From Betaproteobacteria bacterium (GTDB lineage Bacteria > Pseudomonadota > Gammaproteobacteria > Burkholderiales > Rhodocyclaceae), in the NCBI GenBank assembly GCA_016709965.1, contig JADJLT010000001.1, forward strand, positions 2,067,001 to 2,131,000: a stretch of DNA of 64,000 bases, in the 5' to 3' direction. The notes under the pieces were generated by a model. The model was not told the origin of the DNA and ran no database searches. It worked only from the letters and a program-made list of their open reading frames with translations. This document shows positions 17,319-25,223 of the stretch, piece by piece; the first letter of the stretch is position 1; each line of letters opens with the position of its first letter. The position numbers and the translations under genes are program-made.

Positions 17319-17909
17319 TCAATGATTATCGACGTATGCCTCGATTTGCCTGGTAATTTCGACGACGGGTGTGGCGAAGGCGAATTTCTGGATGAAACTG
17401 CCGTCAGGGCCAAGCAATATCATGCCGGCTGAGTGATCGACTGCATAATGCGCCGGATCGGCACCGGGAGCCTGCACCTTCGCGTAGCGGATTTTGAAGT
17501 TGTCCGCAGCGCGGCGGACCAGCGCTGGCGAGGCTGTCAAACCAAGAATGCGGGCATCGAAGAACTCCGTATAGGTCTTCAGGACCTTGCCCGAATCGCG
17601 CTCGGGGTCGACTGAAATAAATATTGCCTGGATGCGAGCAGCCTTGTCACCAAGTAGCTTGAGGATTTCTGCCATTTCGACCAGCGTGGTCGGGCAGATG
17701 TCCGGGCAATAAGTGTAGCCAAAGGAGATAAGTTGAAAGCGGCCGTTGAAATCTTCGCTGGTGATTGAGCGCCCGTTAGGGTCCTGCAGCAGATAACGCG
17801 GGATGATTCCCCGGTCGGCCTGACTCAACAGTTCCAGGGATTGTGATGACTGGGCGAACGCCGATACGCCAAAGAGCAGGCCAATGAAAATGGTGAAGAG
17901 GCGGGTCAT
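17319..17909 (-). CDS. SCO1/SenC copper chaperone
   Basis: 196 residues from MTRLFTIFIGLLFGVSAFAQ (signal peptide or membrane anchor). The thioredoxin-like copper site is present: GYTYCPDICPTTL (CxxxC) and the distal His in YAVDHSAGMILLGPDG. Sco proteins deliver copper to the CuA site of cytochrome oxidase or act as periplasmic thiol reductants. It overlaps the upstream small secreted-protein gene by ATGA. No oxidase genes are nearby in this window. Confidence 0.93.
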   Translation of the reverse strand: MTRLFTIFIGLLFGVSAFAQSSQSLELLSQADRGIIPRYLLQDPNGRSITSEDFNGRFQLISFGYTYCPDICPTTLVEMAEILKLLGDKAARIQAIFISVDPERDSGKVLKTYTEFFDARILGLTASPALVRRAADNFKIRYAKVQAPGADPAHYAVDHSAGMILLGPDGSFIQKFAFATPVVEITRQIEAYVDNH

Positions 17910-18241
17910 TGAACGTTGGCAAAACTCGCTTGCATACGTTTTTCCGCGGCTGTGATGTTGCTGGCCAAGGCGGCGGCATCGGGGCAAGTGCCACCCTGGC
18001 CTTGTTCAAGATAGGCTGCGTTGGTGGCGTTTTCGAAAACTTCGCCAAAGCCGCGCGTCTTCGGCGCGATAGTGATTACGGCATTGCGGGCGCGAGAAAC
18101 CAAGGCCGGTTGCTGGCAGGCGAGGGCAATGCCGTTGAGACGGCCCATGGCCTCAACGGCAGCAGTGCTATCGTCAGCCGCGAAGGTGGTGTGGGTGATG
18201 GTGCACAGTGTCAAGGCAAGCAGTGGCGCGGCGATCTTCAT
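17906..18241 (-). CDS. Small secreted protein, unknown function
   Basis: 111 residues. ATG 18241 has an AGGAT 8 bases upstream and gives a clean signal peptide (MKIAAPLLALTLCTITHTTFAADD); a longer start adds eight unlikely residues. The mature part has two Cys (ALACQQP, GGTCPDA) that may form a disulfide. It is translationally coupled to SCO1, which suggests a periplasmic partner role, but no family was recognised. Confidence 0.7.
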   Translation of the reverse strand: MKIAAPLLALTLCTITHTTFAADDSTAAVEAMGRLNGIALACQQPALVSRARNAVITIAPKTRGFGEVFENATNAAYLEQGQGGTCPDAAALASNITAAEKRMQASFANVQ

Positions 18242-18297
18242 GGCGAAATCCTCAAGGTTGACCAACGATTATAGGGGGTGCGCCACGCCTGACCTTC

Positions 18298-19089
18298 TCA
18301 CAGATCAAAAATGTCGAGCAGGAGCGGCAGGCCTTCGCTGATGGCGACCGGCCCGGGGGTCAGGATGATGGCCGATTTGATTTCATGCATTTTTTTCCGG
18401 TTGACCGCGGGAATGGCTTCCCAGCCCGGTCGGGCCGCGACGCGCTCGGGGCGGAAGTGCTTGCCGCACCAGGAGCCGATGATGATGTCCGGAGCTCGGG
18501 CAATGACTTCTTCCGGCGTTGGCCGCCGATCCTTGGCCAGCGGCGAACGGGACCGTTCGGCGAAGACATCCTCGCCGCCGGCGATCTCGATCAGCTCCGA
18601 GGCCCAGCGGATACCGCTGATCAGCGGCTCGTCCCATTCCTCGAAATAAACGCGCGGCTTCTTGCCGGTGCGAGCGAAGCGTTCGGCCGCGATGGCGCGG
18701 GTATTTTCGATCTCGGCTTCCAGCCCGGCGACGATGTCCAGCGCCTTGGCTTCGGCCCCCACCAGTCGGCCGACCGTCTCGATCATGCCGAGAATGTCAT
18801 CGACGCTGCGCATGTTGAAGGCGTAGACCGGCACGCCGGCCTTGATCAGGTCGCGGGAGATCTCGCACTGCATGTCCGAGAAGGTCAGCACCAGATCCGG
18901 CCGGGTGGCGAGAATCTTGTCGATGTCGCCGCTGATGAAGGCGAAAACCTTGGGCTTTTCCTTGCGGGCTTCGGGCGGGCGCACGGTGTAGCCGGAGATG
19001 CCGACGATGCGGTCCTGTTCGCCGAGCGCGTAGAGCACTTCGACGGTTTCGGTGGTTAGGCAGACAATACGTTGGGGCAGGCGTGGCAT
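18298..19089 (-). CDS. BtuF-type cobalamin/metal-binding protein without signal peptide
   Basis: 263 residues with the helical-backbone periplasmic-binding fold of BtuF/FhuD: RIVCLTTETVEVLYALGEQDRIVGISGY, RPDLVLTFSDMQ, GMIETVGRLVG and IIIGSWCGKHFRPE. The protein begins MPRLPQRIVCL with no hydrophobic leader, unlike its neighbour, so unless an undetected start exists it stays in the cytoplasm. It starts 3 bases after btuF and is the last gene of the riboswitch-controlled bluB arm. It carries a dispersed motif copy at IPAVNRKKMHEIKS. Confidence 0.85.
   Translation of the reverse strand: MPRLPQRIVCLTTETVEVLYALGEQDRIVGISGYTVRPPEARKEKPKVFAFISGDIDKILATRPDLVLTFSDMQCEISRDLIKAGVPVYAFNMRSVDDILGMIETVGRLVGAEAKALDIVAGLEAEIENTRAIAAERFARTGKKPRVYFEEWDEPLISGIRWASELIEIAGGEDVFAERSRSPLAKDRRPTPEEVIARAPDIIIGSWCGKHFRPERVAARPGWEAIPAVNRKKMHEIKSAIILTPGPVAISEGLPLLLDIFDL
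18371..18411 (-). repeat. Dispersed core + A-tract motif, copy in the BtuF-like gene
   Basis: Read on the minus strand: GCGGTCAACCGG, seven A residues, TGCATG, AAAT, CAAATC. It is sense-strand and encodes AVNRKKMHEIKS. One of the closest matches to the consensus. Confidence 0.75.
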
Positions 19090-19092
19090 GGT

Positions 19093-19992
19093 TTATGGGC
19101 TCGGTCGGTGGCTTCTTGCGACATCGAGATGGGCGCAAAGTTTCTCGGTGCCGTCAAGGATGCGCGGCGTATGGCGCTGCATGATGTCCGGGTTGATGTG
19201 AAAAAGATTGTTGCGTTTGACGGCGGTCATCCGCGTCCATTTGTCCCAGTCATGCAACCACTCCGGTTTGGCATCGCCCATGCCGGTGGCGATAATGGCT
19301 TCCGGGTCGGCTTCAAGTACGGCTTCAACCGTCACGTTCGGTGCCATCTGCTTGAGCTGGCCGAAGACGTTCTCGCCGCCGCATAGCTCGATGGCGCTGC
19401 TGATGATCTGCGGGCCGCCGACGGTCATCAGCGGCGAAGTCCAGATTTGATAAAAGACGCGCACCTTGGGCTTGCCGGCATTGGCCTCGCGAATGGTTTC
19501 GAGTCGCTTGCGGAAACGCTCGGCAGCCGCGTTGGCGGTTACTTCAGTGCCAGCCAGCTGGCCTATTTTTTCGAGCTGATTGGCGATGTTTTCGATGGTG
19601 TTTGGTTGCGAGACGTAAACCGTCAGGCCGAGCGCCTTCAGCTTGTCGACCTGCGTCATGTTGTTGCCGCTTTCCCACGCAATGACGAGATCCGGCTTCA
19701 AGGCGGCCACCGCCTCCAGATCAATGCGCGAATAGCCACCGACGCGTGGCAGTTTTTTCGCTTCGGGCGGGTAGTCACTGTAATCGACGGTGCCCACCAA
19801 TTTGTCGCCGGCGCCAGCGGCAAACAGGCTTTCGGCGGCGTGCGGGGCGAGGGTGATGATGCGTTTGGCCGGCCCCTTGAGGCGGACTTCCTGACCGGTG
19901 TCATCCTTGATGACCAGGTCGGCATGGGCGAGGTGTGCGGCCGCGCCGAGGGCGAGTCCCACGGTCAACCGAGAAAAAAGACCAAATTTCAA
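19093..19992 (-). CDS. btuF: Cobalamin-binding periplasmic protein BtuF
   Basis: 299 residues. A signal peptide (MKFGLFSRLTVGLALGAAAHLAHAD) precedes the BtuF fold: AKRIITLAPHAAESLFAAGAGDKLVGTVDYSDYPPEAKKLPRVGGY, LKPDLVIAWESGN and TEVTANAAAERFRKRL. BtuF delivers cobalamin or cobinamide to BtuCD; those partners are not in the window. It overlaps cobD by ATGA and belongs to the operon bluB-cbiB-cobD-btuF-btuF-like. The first codons are covered antisense by a dispersed motif copy. Confidence 0.9.
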   Translation of the reverse strand: MKFGLFSRLTVGLALGAAAHLAHADLVIKDDTGQEVRLKGPAKRIITLAPHAAESLFAAGAGDKLVGTVDYSDYPPEAKKLPRVGGYSRIDLEAVAALKPDLVIAWESGNNMTQVDKLKALGLTVYVSQPNTIENIANQLEKIGQLAGTEVTANAAAERFRKRLETIREANAGKPKVRVFYQIWTSPLMTVGGPQIISSAIELCGGENVFGQLKQMAPNVTVEAVLEADPEAIIATGMGDAKPEWLHDWDKWTRMTAVKRNNLFHINPDIMQRHTPRILDGTEKLCAHLDVARSHRPSP

Positions 19993-19996
19993 ATTG
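19961..19996 (+). repeat. Dispersed core + A-tract motif, copy antisense to btuF start
   Basis: ACGGTCAACCGAG, six A residues, GACC, AAATTT, C, AAATTG on the plus strand, antisense to the btuF signal-peptide codons (MKFGLFSRLTVG). Confidence 0.7.
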
Positions 19997-20981
19997 TTCT
20001 CCAGGCAGTGAGCGCGTCGGCCAGCCGCTGCCAGCCGGCTTCGTTGCCGGGCAGGCCGAAGCGCAGTAGTGGTTGCTGGTCGAAATGACGGGTCAGGATG
20101 CCGCGTTGGGCGAGGGCTTCATGCAGTTCGCCGGAGCGGGCAGAGGTCAACGTGGCAAACAGCGCCGTCGATTTGACCTCGCCGAGCGGCGCCAGCAACT
20201 GGTGCAGGCGTTCGCTGGCGGCTTGCAGGCGGGGGCGGGCGGTGGCTTGCCAGTCGGTATCCTGCAGCGCCAGGCGGGCGACTTCGCGGGCCGGCCCGCT
20301 GACTGTCCACGGTCCCATCGCTTCGTTCATGCGCGCCAGAATATCCGGCGCGGCAAAGACAAATCCGACCCGCGCCCCGGCCAGCCCGAAGAACTTGCCA
20401 ATCGAGCGCAACACGATCAGGTTGGGCGCCTCATCAGTTCCGGCCAGCGGGGTCAGGCTGTCTTCCGGCGTCGGGTCCATGAACGCTTCGTCGATGATCA
20501 GCCAGCCGCCGCGCTTTTTGAGCTGGCGGGCGGCGTCGACCACGATGTCGTGCGGATGGCGGTCGCCGGTCGGATTGTTCGGATTGCACAGCAGCACGTA
20601 GGGCGTCGCCACGGCCAGCGCGCGTGGCAGCATGGCGTTCTGCAGAAAGCGCATCTTGTGTCCCGCCCGCTGCCAGGCTTGTGGATGCTCGCTGTAGATC
20701 GGCGAAATGCAGGCGACGACGGCACGCGGCAGCAGGGTGGGCAGCCACTGAATGGCCGCTTGCGAACCGGCCACCGGCAGCAGGTTGGTATTGCCGAAAT
20801 AGGCAGCGGCAGCCGCTTCGAGGCCATCGTTGCTTTCCGGCAGGCGCTGCCAGACGCTGGCCGGCAGCGGCGGTACCGGCCACGGCTCGGGGTTGATGCC
20901 GGTAGACAGGTCCAGCCAGTTGTCCAGCGCAATGTTGTAATGGGCCGCGGCTTCACGCAGGCGGCCGCCGTGTTCAAGCAT
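19989..20981 (-). CDS. cobD: L-threonine-O-3-phosphate decarboxylase
   Basis: 330 residues. A PLP aminotransferase-fold enzyme that makes (R)-1-amino-2-propanol phosphate, the linker between corrin ring and lower ligand. The N-terminus MLEHGGRLREAAAHYNI, LDLSTGINPEPWPVP, the PLP-phosphate region VAGSQAAIQWLP, CNPNNPTG, and the Schiff-base Lys in RSIGKFFGLAGARVGF are typical. ATG 20981 overlaps the cbiB stop by 8 bases and is preferred; ATG 20993 is an alternative. Confidence 0.93.
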   Translation of the reverse strand: MLEHGGRLREAAAHYNIALDNWLDLSTGINPEPWPVPPLPASVWQRLPESNDGLEAAAAAYFGNTNLLPVAGSQAAIQWLPTLLPRAVVACISPIYSEHPQAWQRAGHKMRFLQNAMLPRALAVATPYVLLCNPNNPTGDRHPHDIVVDAARQLKKRGGWLIIDEAFMDPTPEDSLTPLAGTDEAPNLIVLRSIGKFFGLAGARVGFVFAAPDILARMNEAMGPWTVSGPAREVARLALQDTDWQATARPRLQAASERLHQLLAPLGEVKSTALFATLTSARSGELHEALAQRGILTRHFDQQPLLRFGLPGNEAGWQRLADALTAWRTI

Positions 20982-21888
20982 GCAGGTATCCAATCAAGAA
21001 AAGGCAGGCCAGCCACAGCCACAAGCTGCGCTGGATCAAGGTAATGGCCCGGCCAAGGTCGGCGGCCACCGGGGCGGGGCCGGCACCCAACGGCGGGCGA
21101 ATTTCTTCCCGGCCATGATAAATTGCCGCGCCGCCGAGCAGCACGCCGAGGCTGCCGGCGCCTGACGACATGACCGGCCCGGCGTTCGGGCTGTCCCAGC
21201 CCGGCGCCTGTGTGTGCCAGCAGGCCAAGGCATTGCGCGTGCGGCCAAGCAGCGCGTAGGTCAGGGCGGTCAGGCGGGCCGGAACCCAGTTCAGCGCATC
21301 GTCAAGCCGCGCGGCAAAGCGGCCGAACAGATTGAAACGTTCGGTACGGTAGCCCCACATCGCGTCCAGCGTGTTGGCGAGGCGGAACAGCACGGCCCCG
21401 GGGCCACCGAGCAGGGCGAACCAGAACAGCGTGCCGAAGATGGCATCGTTGCCGTTTTCCAGCACTGACTCGACCCCGGCTTTGGCGATGCCTGATTCAT
21501 CAAGCCCAGATGTTTCGCGGGAGACCACATAGCCAACGCGTTGCCGGGCTTCTTCCAGACGCCCTTCACGCAATGGCCTGGCGATGGCTTCGGCGTGTTC
21601 GCACAGGCTTTGCGCACCGAGCGCGAAATAGAGCAGCACAACGTCGACCGCAAAAGACGCCAGCGAGCGTAGCCAGAAAGCCAGCACCACCCACGGCCCG
21701 ACGGCGAGCAGCCAGGCGATGATGCCACCCGCCAGCGAACGGCGATTCAGCTTGGCCTCGATCCCTGTCGCCACATGGCCGAAACCGACCAGCGGATGAA
21801 AGCGCGGCACTTCCCCGAGCAGGCGGTCGAGCAGCACGGCGCACAGCGCCGCCAGCGGCATGGCAAAGGCGTCAAAACCGGGGTTCAT
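20974..21888 (-). CDS. cbiB: Adenosylcobinamide-phosphate synthase CbiB/CobD
   Basis: 304 residues, membrane protein with about five hydrophobic helices. It attaches the aminopropanol (or its phosphate) arm to adenosylcobyric acid. The family signatures LLDRLLGEVPRFHPLVGFG, VSRETSGLDESGIAKAGVESVLENGNDAIFGTLFWF and NTLDAMWGYRTERFNLFGR are all present. It is coupled to bluB (ATGA) upstream and to cobD downstream, matching consecutive pathway steps. Confidence 0.95.
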   Translation of the reverse strand: MNPGFDAFAMPLAALCAVLLDRLLGEVPRFHPLVGFGHVATGIEAKLNRRSLAGGIIAWLLAVGPWVVLAFWLRSLASFAVDVVLLYFALGAQSLCEHAEAIARPLREGRLEEARQRVGYVVSRETSGLDESGIAKAGVESVLENGNDAIFGTLFWFALLGGPGAVLFRLANTLDAMWGYRTERFNLFGRFAARLDDALNWVPARLTALTYALLGRTRNALACWHTQAPGWDSPNAGPVMSSGAGSLGVLLGGAAIYHGREEIRPPLGAGPAPVAADLGRAITLIQRSLWLWLACLFLIGYLHA

Positions 21889-22640
21889 TTCGGGAAAACG
21901 CCGCGTTCCTGAATATTGGCCTGCATGTCAGCCAATGCTGCGGTCAACCCGGAATTTTCGCCAAAATCAGAATTTCCCCATTGCTCGAAATACACGAGGT
22001 CGTTGACCGGGAGGCGCGGCAGCCAGCCGGCCTTTTCCAGCTCCGGTTTGTTGTTGAAATGGCTGACATAACCGATGCACAAATACGCGATGGGCACGAT
22101 GTGGTGCGGAATGCCCAGCGCATCCTGCAACGCCTTCTCGTGAAAGATGCTCACCCAGCCAACGCCCAGCCCTTCGGCGCGCGCGGCCAGCCACAAGTTC
22201 TGCACGGCACACACGCTGGAATACAAATCCATGGTCGGCATGTGCGTGCGGCCGAGCACCACCGGGCCGCTGCGCGAGCGGTCGCAGGTAATGCACAGAT
22301 TGATCGGCGCATCGAGAATGCCCTGCAACTTCAGCTTGCTGTAAATATCGCGCTTCTCATCGGGAAACATCTGCGCCGCTTCCGCGTTGGCCTCGGCAAA
22401 CACCGCGTGAACGCGTTGCTTGACCACAGCGGAACGGACCAGCAAAAAATTCCACGGCTGCATGAAACCAACCGACGGCGCATGATGTGCCGCCATCAGC
22501 ACGCGGCTCAGCAAATCATCGGACACCGGGTTGGGCAAAAACTGGCCGCGCACATCGCGGCGACTGAAAATGGCCTGATACACCGCTGCCCGGTCGGCAT
22601 CGGAAAAAGCTTGCGCCTGTGGCGCGGACGGGTTTTCCAT
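21885..22640 (-). CDS. bluB: 5,6-dimethylbenzimidazole synthase BluB
   Basis: 251 residues. BluB is a nitroreductase-fold flavoenzyme that converts FMNH2 and O2 into the B12 lower ligand DMB. ATG 22640 has AGAAGGGGA 6 bases upstream and is clearly better than a distant start inside the riboswitch region. Signatures: AIFSRRDVRGQFLPNPV, VLMAAHHAPSVGFMQPWNFLLV, EGLGVGWVSIFHEKAL and YLCIGYVSHF. It is first in the five-gene B12 arm. Its 3' end carries an antisense dispersed motif copy. Confidence 0.95.
   Translation of the reverse strand: MENPSAPQAQAFSDADRAAVYQAIFSRRDVRGQFLPNPVSDDLLSRVLMAAHHAPSVGFMQPWNFLLVRSAVVKQRVHAVFAEANAEAAQMFPDEKRDIYSKLKLQGILDAPINLCITCDRSRSGPVVLGRTHMPTMDLYSSVCAVQNLWLAARAEGLGVGWVSIFHEKALQDALGIPHHIVPIAYLCIGYVSHFNNKPELEKAGWLPRLPVNDLVYFEQWGNSDFGENSGLTAALADMQANIQERGVFPK
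21940..21976 (+). repeat. Dispersed core + A/T-tract motif, copy antisense in bluB
   Basis: GCGGTCAACCCGG, AATTTT, CGCC, AAAAT, CAG, AATTT on the plus strand, antisense to the bluB codons for FGENSGLTAA. The first tract is mixed A/T rather than pure A. Confidence 0.65.
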
Positions 22641-22655
22641 GGATTCCCCTTCTGG

Positions 22656-22682
22656 AAAAACAACAGCTGCGGTCCATGCAGC
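22656..22682 (-). terminator. Attenuator hairpin between B12 riboswitch and bluB
   Basis: On the minus-strand RNA, GCTGC-ATGGACC-GCAGC forms a 5-bp stem with a 7-base loop, followed by TGTTGTTTTT, and then the bluB Shine-Dalgarno. It is a plausible riboswitch-controlled terminator, but the stem is short. Confidence 0.5.
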
Positions 22683-22697
22683 CTTCAACGATCTCCC

Positions 22698-22853
22698 GGC
22701 CGGTCTTCTGACTTGGCATCAACCGAACGATGCGCCTTCCCGGCTTTCACCAGTGGCAACCGCATCGCCCGTCCTCCTTACAGCGTTGGGCACGTGGCGG
22801 AATCACACCGCCTTCCCGATTCTCCGTTTGGCATGACCAAACGGCACCGGAAG
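22698..22853 (-). promoter_or_regulatory. Cobalamin riboswitch controlling the bluB arm
   Basis: Read on the minus strand, the leader contains the class hallmarks in order: GGTGCCGTTTGG at the 5' end, a GGGAAGG segment, GCCACTGGTGAAAGCCGGGA (core GCCACTG), a second GGGAAGGC, and the B12 box AAGTCAGAAGACCGGCC near the 3' end. It lies directly before bluB, as expected for feedback by adenosylcobalamin. Adjacent attenuator at 22656-22682. Confidence 0.9.
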
Positions 22854-22978
22854 ATATGAATATGAGAGGATAACAGGAGGTGGCGGGGCGAGGGATGGGA
22901 TTAACGCGAAGCTAATCGTTGCTACGCGGCTTATTCACAAGTGACCAGCGACCGAATGGAGGGAGGTTGAGCACCAAG

Positions 22979-23569
22979 TTATCTGGTTTTGCTGAAGAAA
23001 TTGCCAAACTTTTTGAAACTGAAACCCACGCCCGAGATATTGGGTTCAAGAATTAGCGCGTCGACAATTGCTGAACCGATACCCTTCTGTGCTTCTTTTG
23101 CGATTTTGAATTCCGAGAGATCCTTCCCGGCCTCAATGTCAGCAAAAAGTTTTTCGATCAGCGAGACGACTTCGGATGTATTCGAACAAAATTTCTTCAG
23201 CGGTATTAGGATGAGTTTTAGCTCACCATCCAATGACTCACGGTACAGGCCACTTTTCCGGCTGTATCCGTGGTTGTTTTCCATAAAGTAAGACGGATGA
23301 GCATTTGTAATAAGCACGGCAGGAAGAATGTCTTCTCCATGCTCGTTATTTATCTGGTGCCAAGAGAACACTTCGTTTTCAAAATGGGCTAGCTCGGTAC
23401 CCTTTATCACTACCGCTCTATTTTGGGCTGCAATGCCAGCCATCTTGAAGAAGTTGCCATTTAGGGCTTCAGCAAGCGGCTCATGCCAACCATATTCCAA
23501 GAGATAGATCAGATAGTCACGGTTTTCGCTTTTGGGAATGTTACTCAAGGAGTGTACGTGCAGGCCCAT
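22979..23569 (-). CDS. AT-rich orphan gene inside the cob cluster, unknown function
   Basis: 196 residues. ATG 23569 follows GGAGAAAT at good spacing, so it looks like a real gene. The protein (MGLHVHSLSNIPKSENRDYLIYLLEYGWHEP in two parts: MGLHVHSLSNIPKSE, YLIYLLEYGWHEPL) is soluble, with no signal peptide or membrane segment. FFKMAGIAAQNRAVVIKGTELAHFENE and AVLITNAHPSYFMENN are distinctive, but no family was recognised. Base composition is clearly more AT-rich than the genes on both sides. It separates the bluB riboswitch from cobQ, so it looks like a late insertion. Confidence 0.7.
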   Translation of the reverse strand: MGLHVHSLSNIPKSENRDYLIYLLEYGWHEPLAEALNGNFFKMAGIAAQNRAVVIKGTELAHFENEVFSWHQINNEHGEDILPAVLITNAHPSYFMENNHGYSRKSGLYRESLDGELKLILIPLKKFCSNTSEVVSLIEKLFADIEAGKDLSEFKIAKEAQKGIGSAIVDALILEPNISGVGFSFKKFGNFFSKTR

Positions 23570-23735
23570 TTATTAATTTCTCCATGAGTAGTAGATGTTA
23601 AAAACGTCCAATAACCCAGATGAATGTTCAATAAGCATGTCAGCATAAGGCCGCCCCGATGTTGTGTCCATCCGGTTGCAGGGACGGTGGGCGTGGCTTT
23701 GCGGGATAATTGCCTTTTTTCTCCTCGGTTGATCC

Positions 23736-25211
23736 ATGAGTTGTTCTGCCCTTATGGTGCAAGGCACCACGTCCGATGCCGGCAAGTCCACGCTGGTCGC
23801 TGCGCTGTGTCGCATTCTCAAGCGCCGTGGTGTCAATGTCGCGCCGTTCAAGCCGCAGAACATGGCGCTGAATTCGGCAGTGACGGTGGATGGTGGCGAG
23901 ATCGGCCGGGCGCAGGCGTTGCAGGCATTGGCTTGTGGCCTGCCGGCGCATACTGATTTCAATCCGGTGCTGCTGAAGCCGACGACGGACAAGAAGGCGC
24001 AGGTGGTCATTCACGGCAAGGTGGCTTTCGATCTCGATGCCAAGGCTTATCACGACTACAAGCCGCGGGCGATGGGGGCGGTGCTGGAATCGTGGGGGCG
24101 GCTGACGGCGGCTTACGAGTGCGTGGTGGTTGAGGGTGCAGGGTCGCCGGCCGAGATCAATTTGCGTGATCGCGACATCGCCAACATGGGTTTTGCCGAG
24201 GCGGTGGATTGCCCGGTGATCATCGTGGCCGACATCGATCGGGGCGGGGTTTTCGCCCATCTGGTCGGCACGCTGGCATTGCTGTCGCCAACCGAGCAGG
24301 CGCGGGTGAAGGGTTTTGTGATCAACCGGTTTCGTGGCGACATTGCGCTGCTCGAATCCGGCCTGAGCTGGCTAGAGGAACGCACCGGCAAGCCGGTGCT
24401 CGGCGTTTTGCCTTATCTGCACGGCCTGATGCTGGATGCTGAAGACGCGATTGCGACTGCTGCGGTCGACGGGAAAAAACAGGCGAAATTGAAAGTTATT
24501 GCGCCGGCCTATCCGCGGGTTTCCAATCACAATGACCTCGACCCGCTGCGCCTGCACCCGGAAGTCGATTTCCGCTGGATCGGTCCGGGCGAAACGCCGC
24601 CGGCGGCTGACTTGATCGTGCTGCCCGGTTCCAAAGCCGTACGCGCGGACATCGGCTGGTTGCGCGAAAAAGGCTGGGCGACGGCGATTCAGAAACATCT
24701 GCGCTACGGTGGCAAGGTGGTCGGTCTGTGCGGTGGCTATCAGATGCTGGGCCGGCTGATCCACGACCCGCAGGGGCTGGAAGGGCAGTCAGGTAGTACG
24801 CCGGGGCTGGGTGTGCTGGACGTTGAAACGACGCTGGAAGCCGAGAAGCAGTTGCGCAATGTGAGTGGTCACTTATCGCTACCGGGCCGTCCTGCAATGA
24901 CCGGTTACGAAATTCATCTCGGTGTGACGCGGGGAGAGGGTCTGACGCAGAGCGCCGTGGAGCTGGCCGATGGCCACCACGATGGGGCGATTTCAGCCGA
25001 CGGCCAGATTTTCGCCACTTACTGCCATGGCGTGTTTGATCATCCCGATGCCTTGACGGCCTTGCTCGCCTGGGCGGGCATGACGGAGAGCGCGCAGATT
25101 GATTTTGCTGCCCGCCGCGAGGCCGATCTGGATCGTCTGGCCGATTCGGTTGAGGCCGCGCTGGATTGGGGAAAAATGGATGTGCTGCTGCCGCGCCATC
25201 CGGCCATTTGA
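23736..25211 (+). CDS. cobQ: Cobyric acid synthase CobQ/CbiP
   Basis: 491 residues. It amidates the b, d, e and g side chains of adenosylcobyrinate a,c-diamide using glutamine and ATP. The N-terminal DTBS-like domain has a P-loop MVQGTTSDAGKSTLVAAL and PFKPQNMALNS. The C-terminal class I-like amidotransferase domain carries the nucleophilic Cys in VVGLCGGYQMLG (near 330) and the His in ATYCHGVFDHPD (near 430). It stands alone on the plus strand with no clear Shine-Dalgarno and no riboswitch of its own in the 166 bases upstream. It contains a dispersed motif copy (AAVDGKKQAKLKV). Confidence 0.96.
   Translation: MSCSALMVQGTTSDAGKSTLVAALCRILKRRGVNVAPFKPQNMALNSAVTVDGGEIGRAQALQALACGLPAHTDFNPVLLKPTTDKKAQVVIHGKVAFDLDAKAYHDYKPRAMGAVLESWGRLTAAYECVVVEGAGSPAEINLRDRDIANMGFAEAVDCPVIIVADIDRGGVFAHLVGTLALLSPTEQARVKGFVINRFRGDIALLESGLSWLEERTGKPVLGVLPYLHGLMLDAEDAIATAAVDGKKQAKLKVIAPAYPRVSNHNDLDPLRLHPEVDFRWIGPGETPPAADLIVLPGSKAVRADIGWLREKGWATAIQKHLRYGGKVVGLCGGYQMLGRLIHDPQGLEGQSGSTPGLGVLDVETTLEAEKQLRNVSGHLSLPGRPAMTGYEIHLGVTRGEGLTQSAVELADGHHDGAISADGQIFATYCHGVFDHPDALTALLAWAGMTESAQIDFAARREADLDRLADSVEAALDWGKMDVLLPRHPAI
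24462..24500 (+). repeat. Dispersed core + A-tract motif, copy in cobQ
   Basis: GCGGTCGACGGG, six A residues, CAGGCG, AAATT, GAAAGTTATT; sense-strand in cobQ, encoding AVDGKKQAKLKVI. Confidence 0.6.
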
Positions 25212-25223
25212 GCGCGGCGTTTC

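Noticed and set aside
20073..21044. Long plus-strand open frame (323 codons) over cobD/cbiB
   Set aside because: Antisense to two clear B12 enzymes; composition and lack of a recognisable product mark it as a shadow of high-GC coding.
23690..23735. Riboswitch or terminator before cobQ
   Set aside because: A GGC...GCC-TTTTTT arrangement exists but the stem is only 3 pairs, and no B12 box or GCCACTG core is present.
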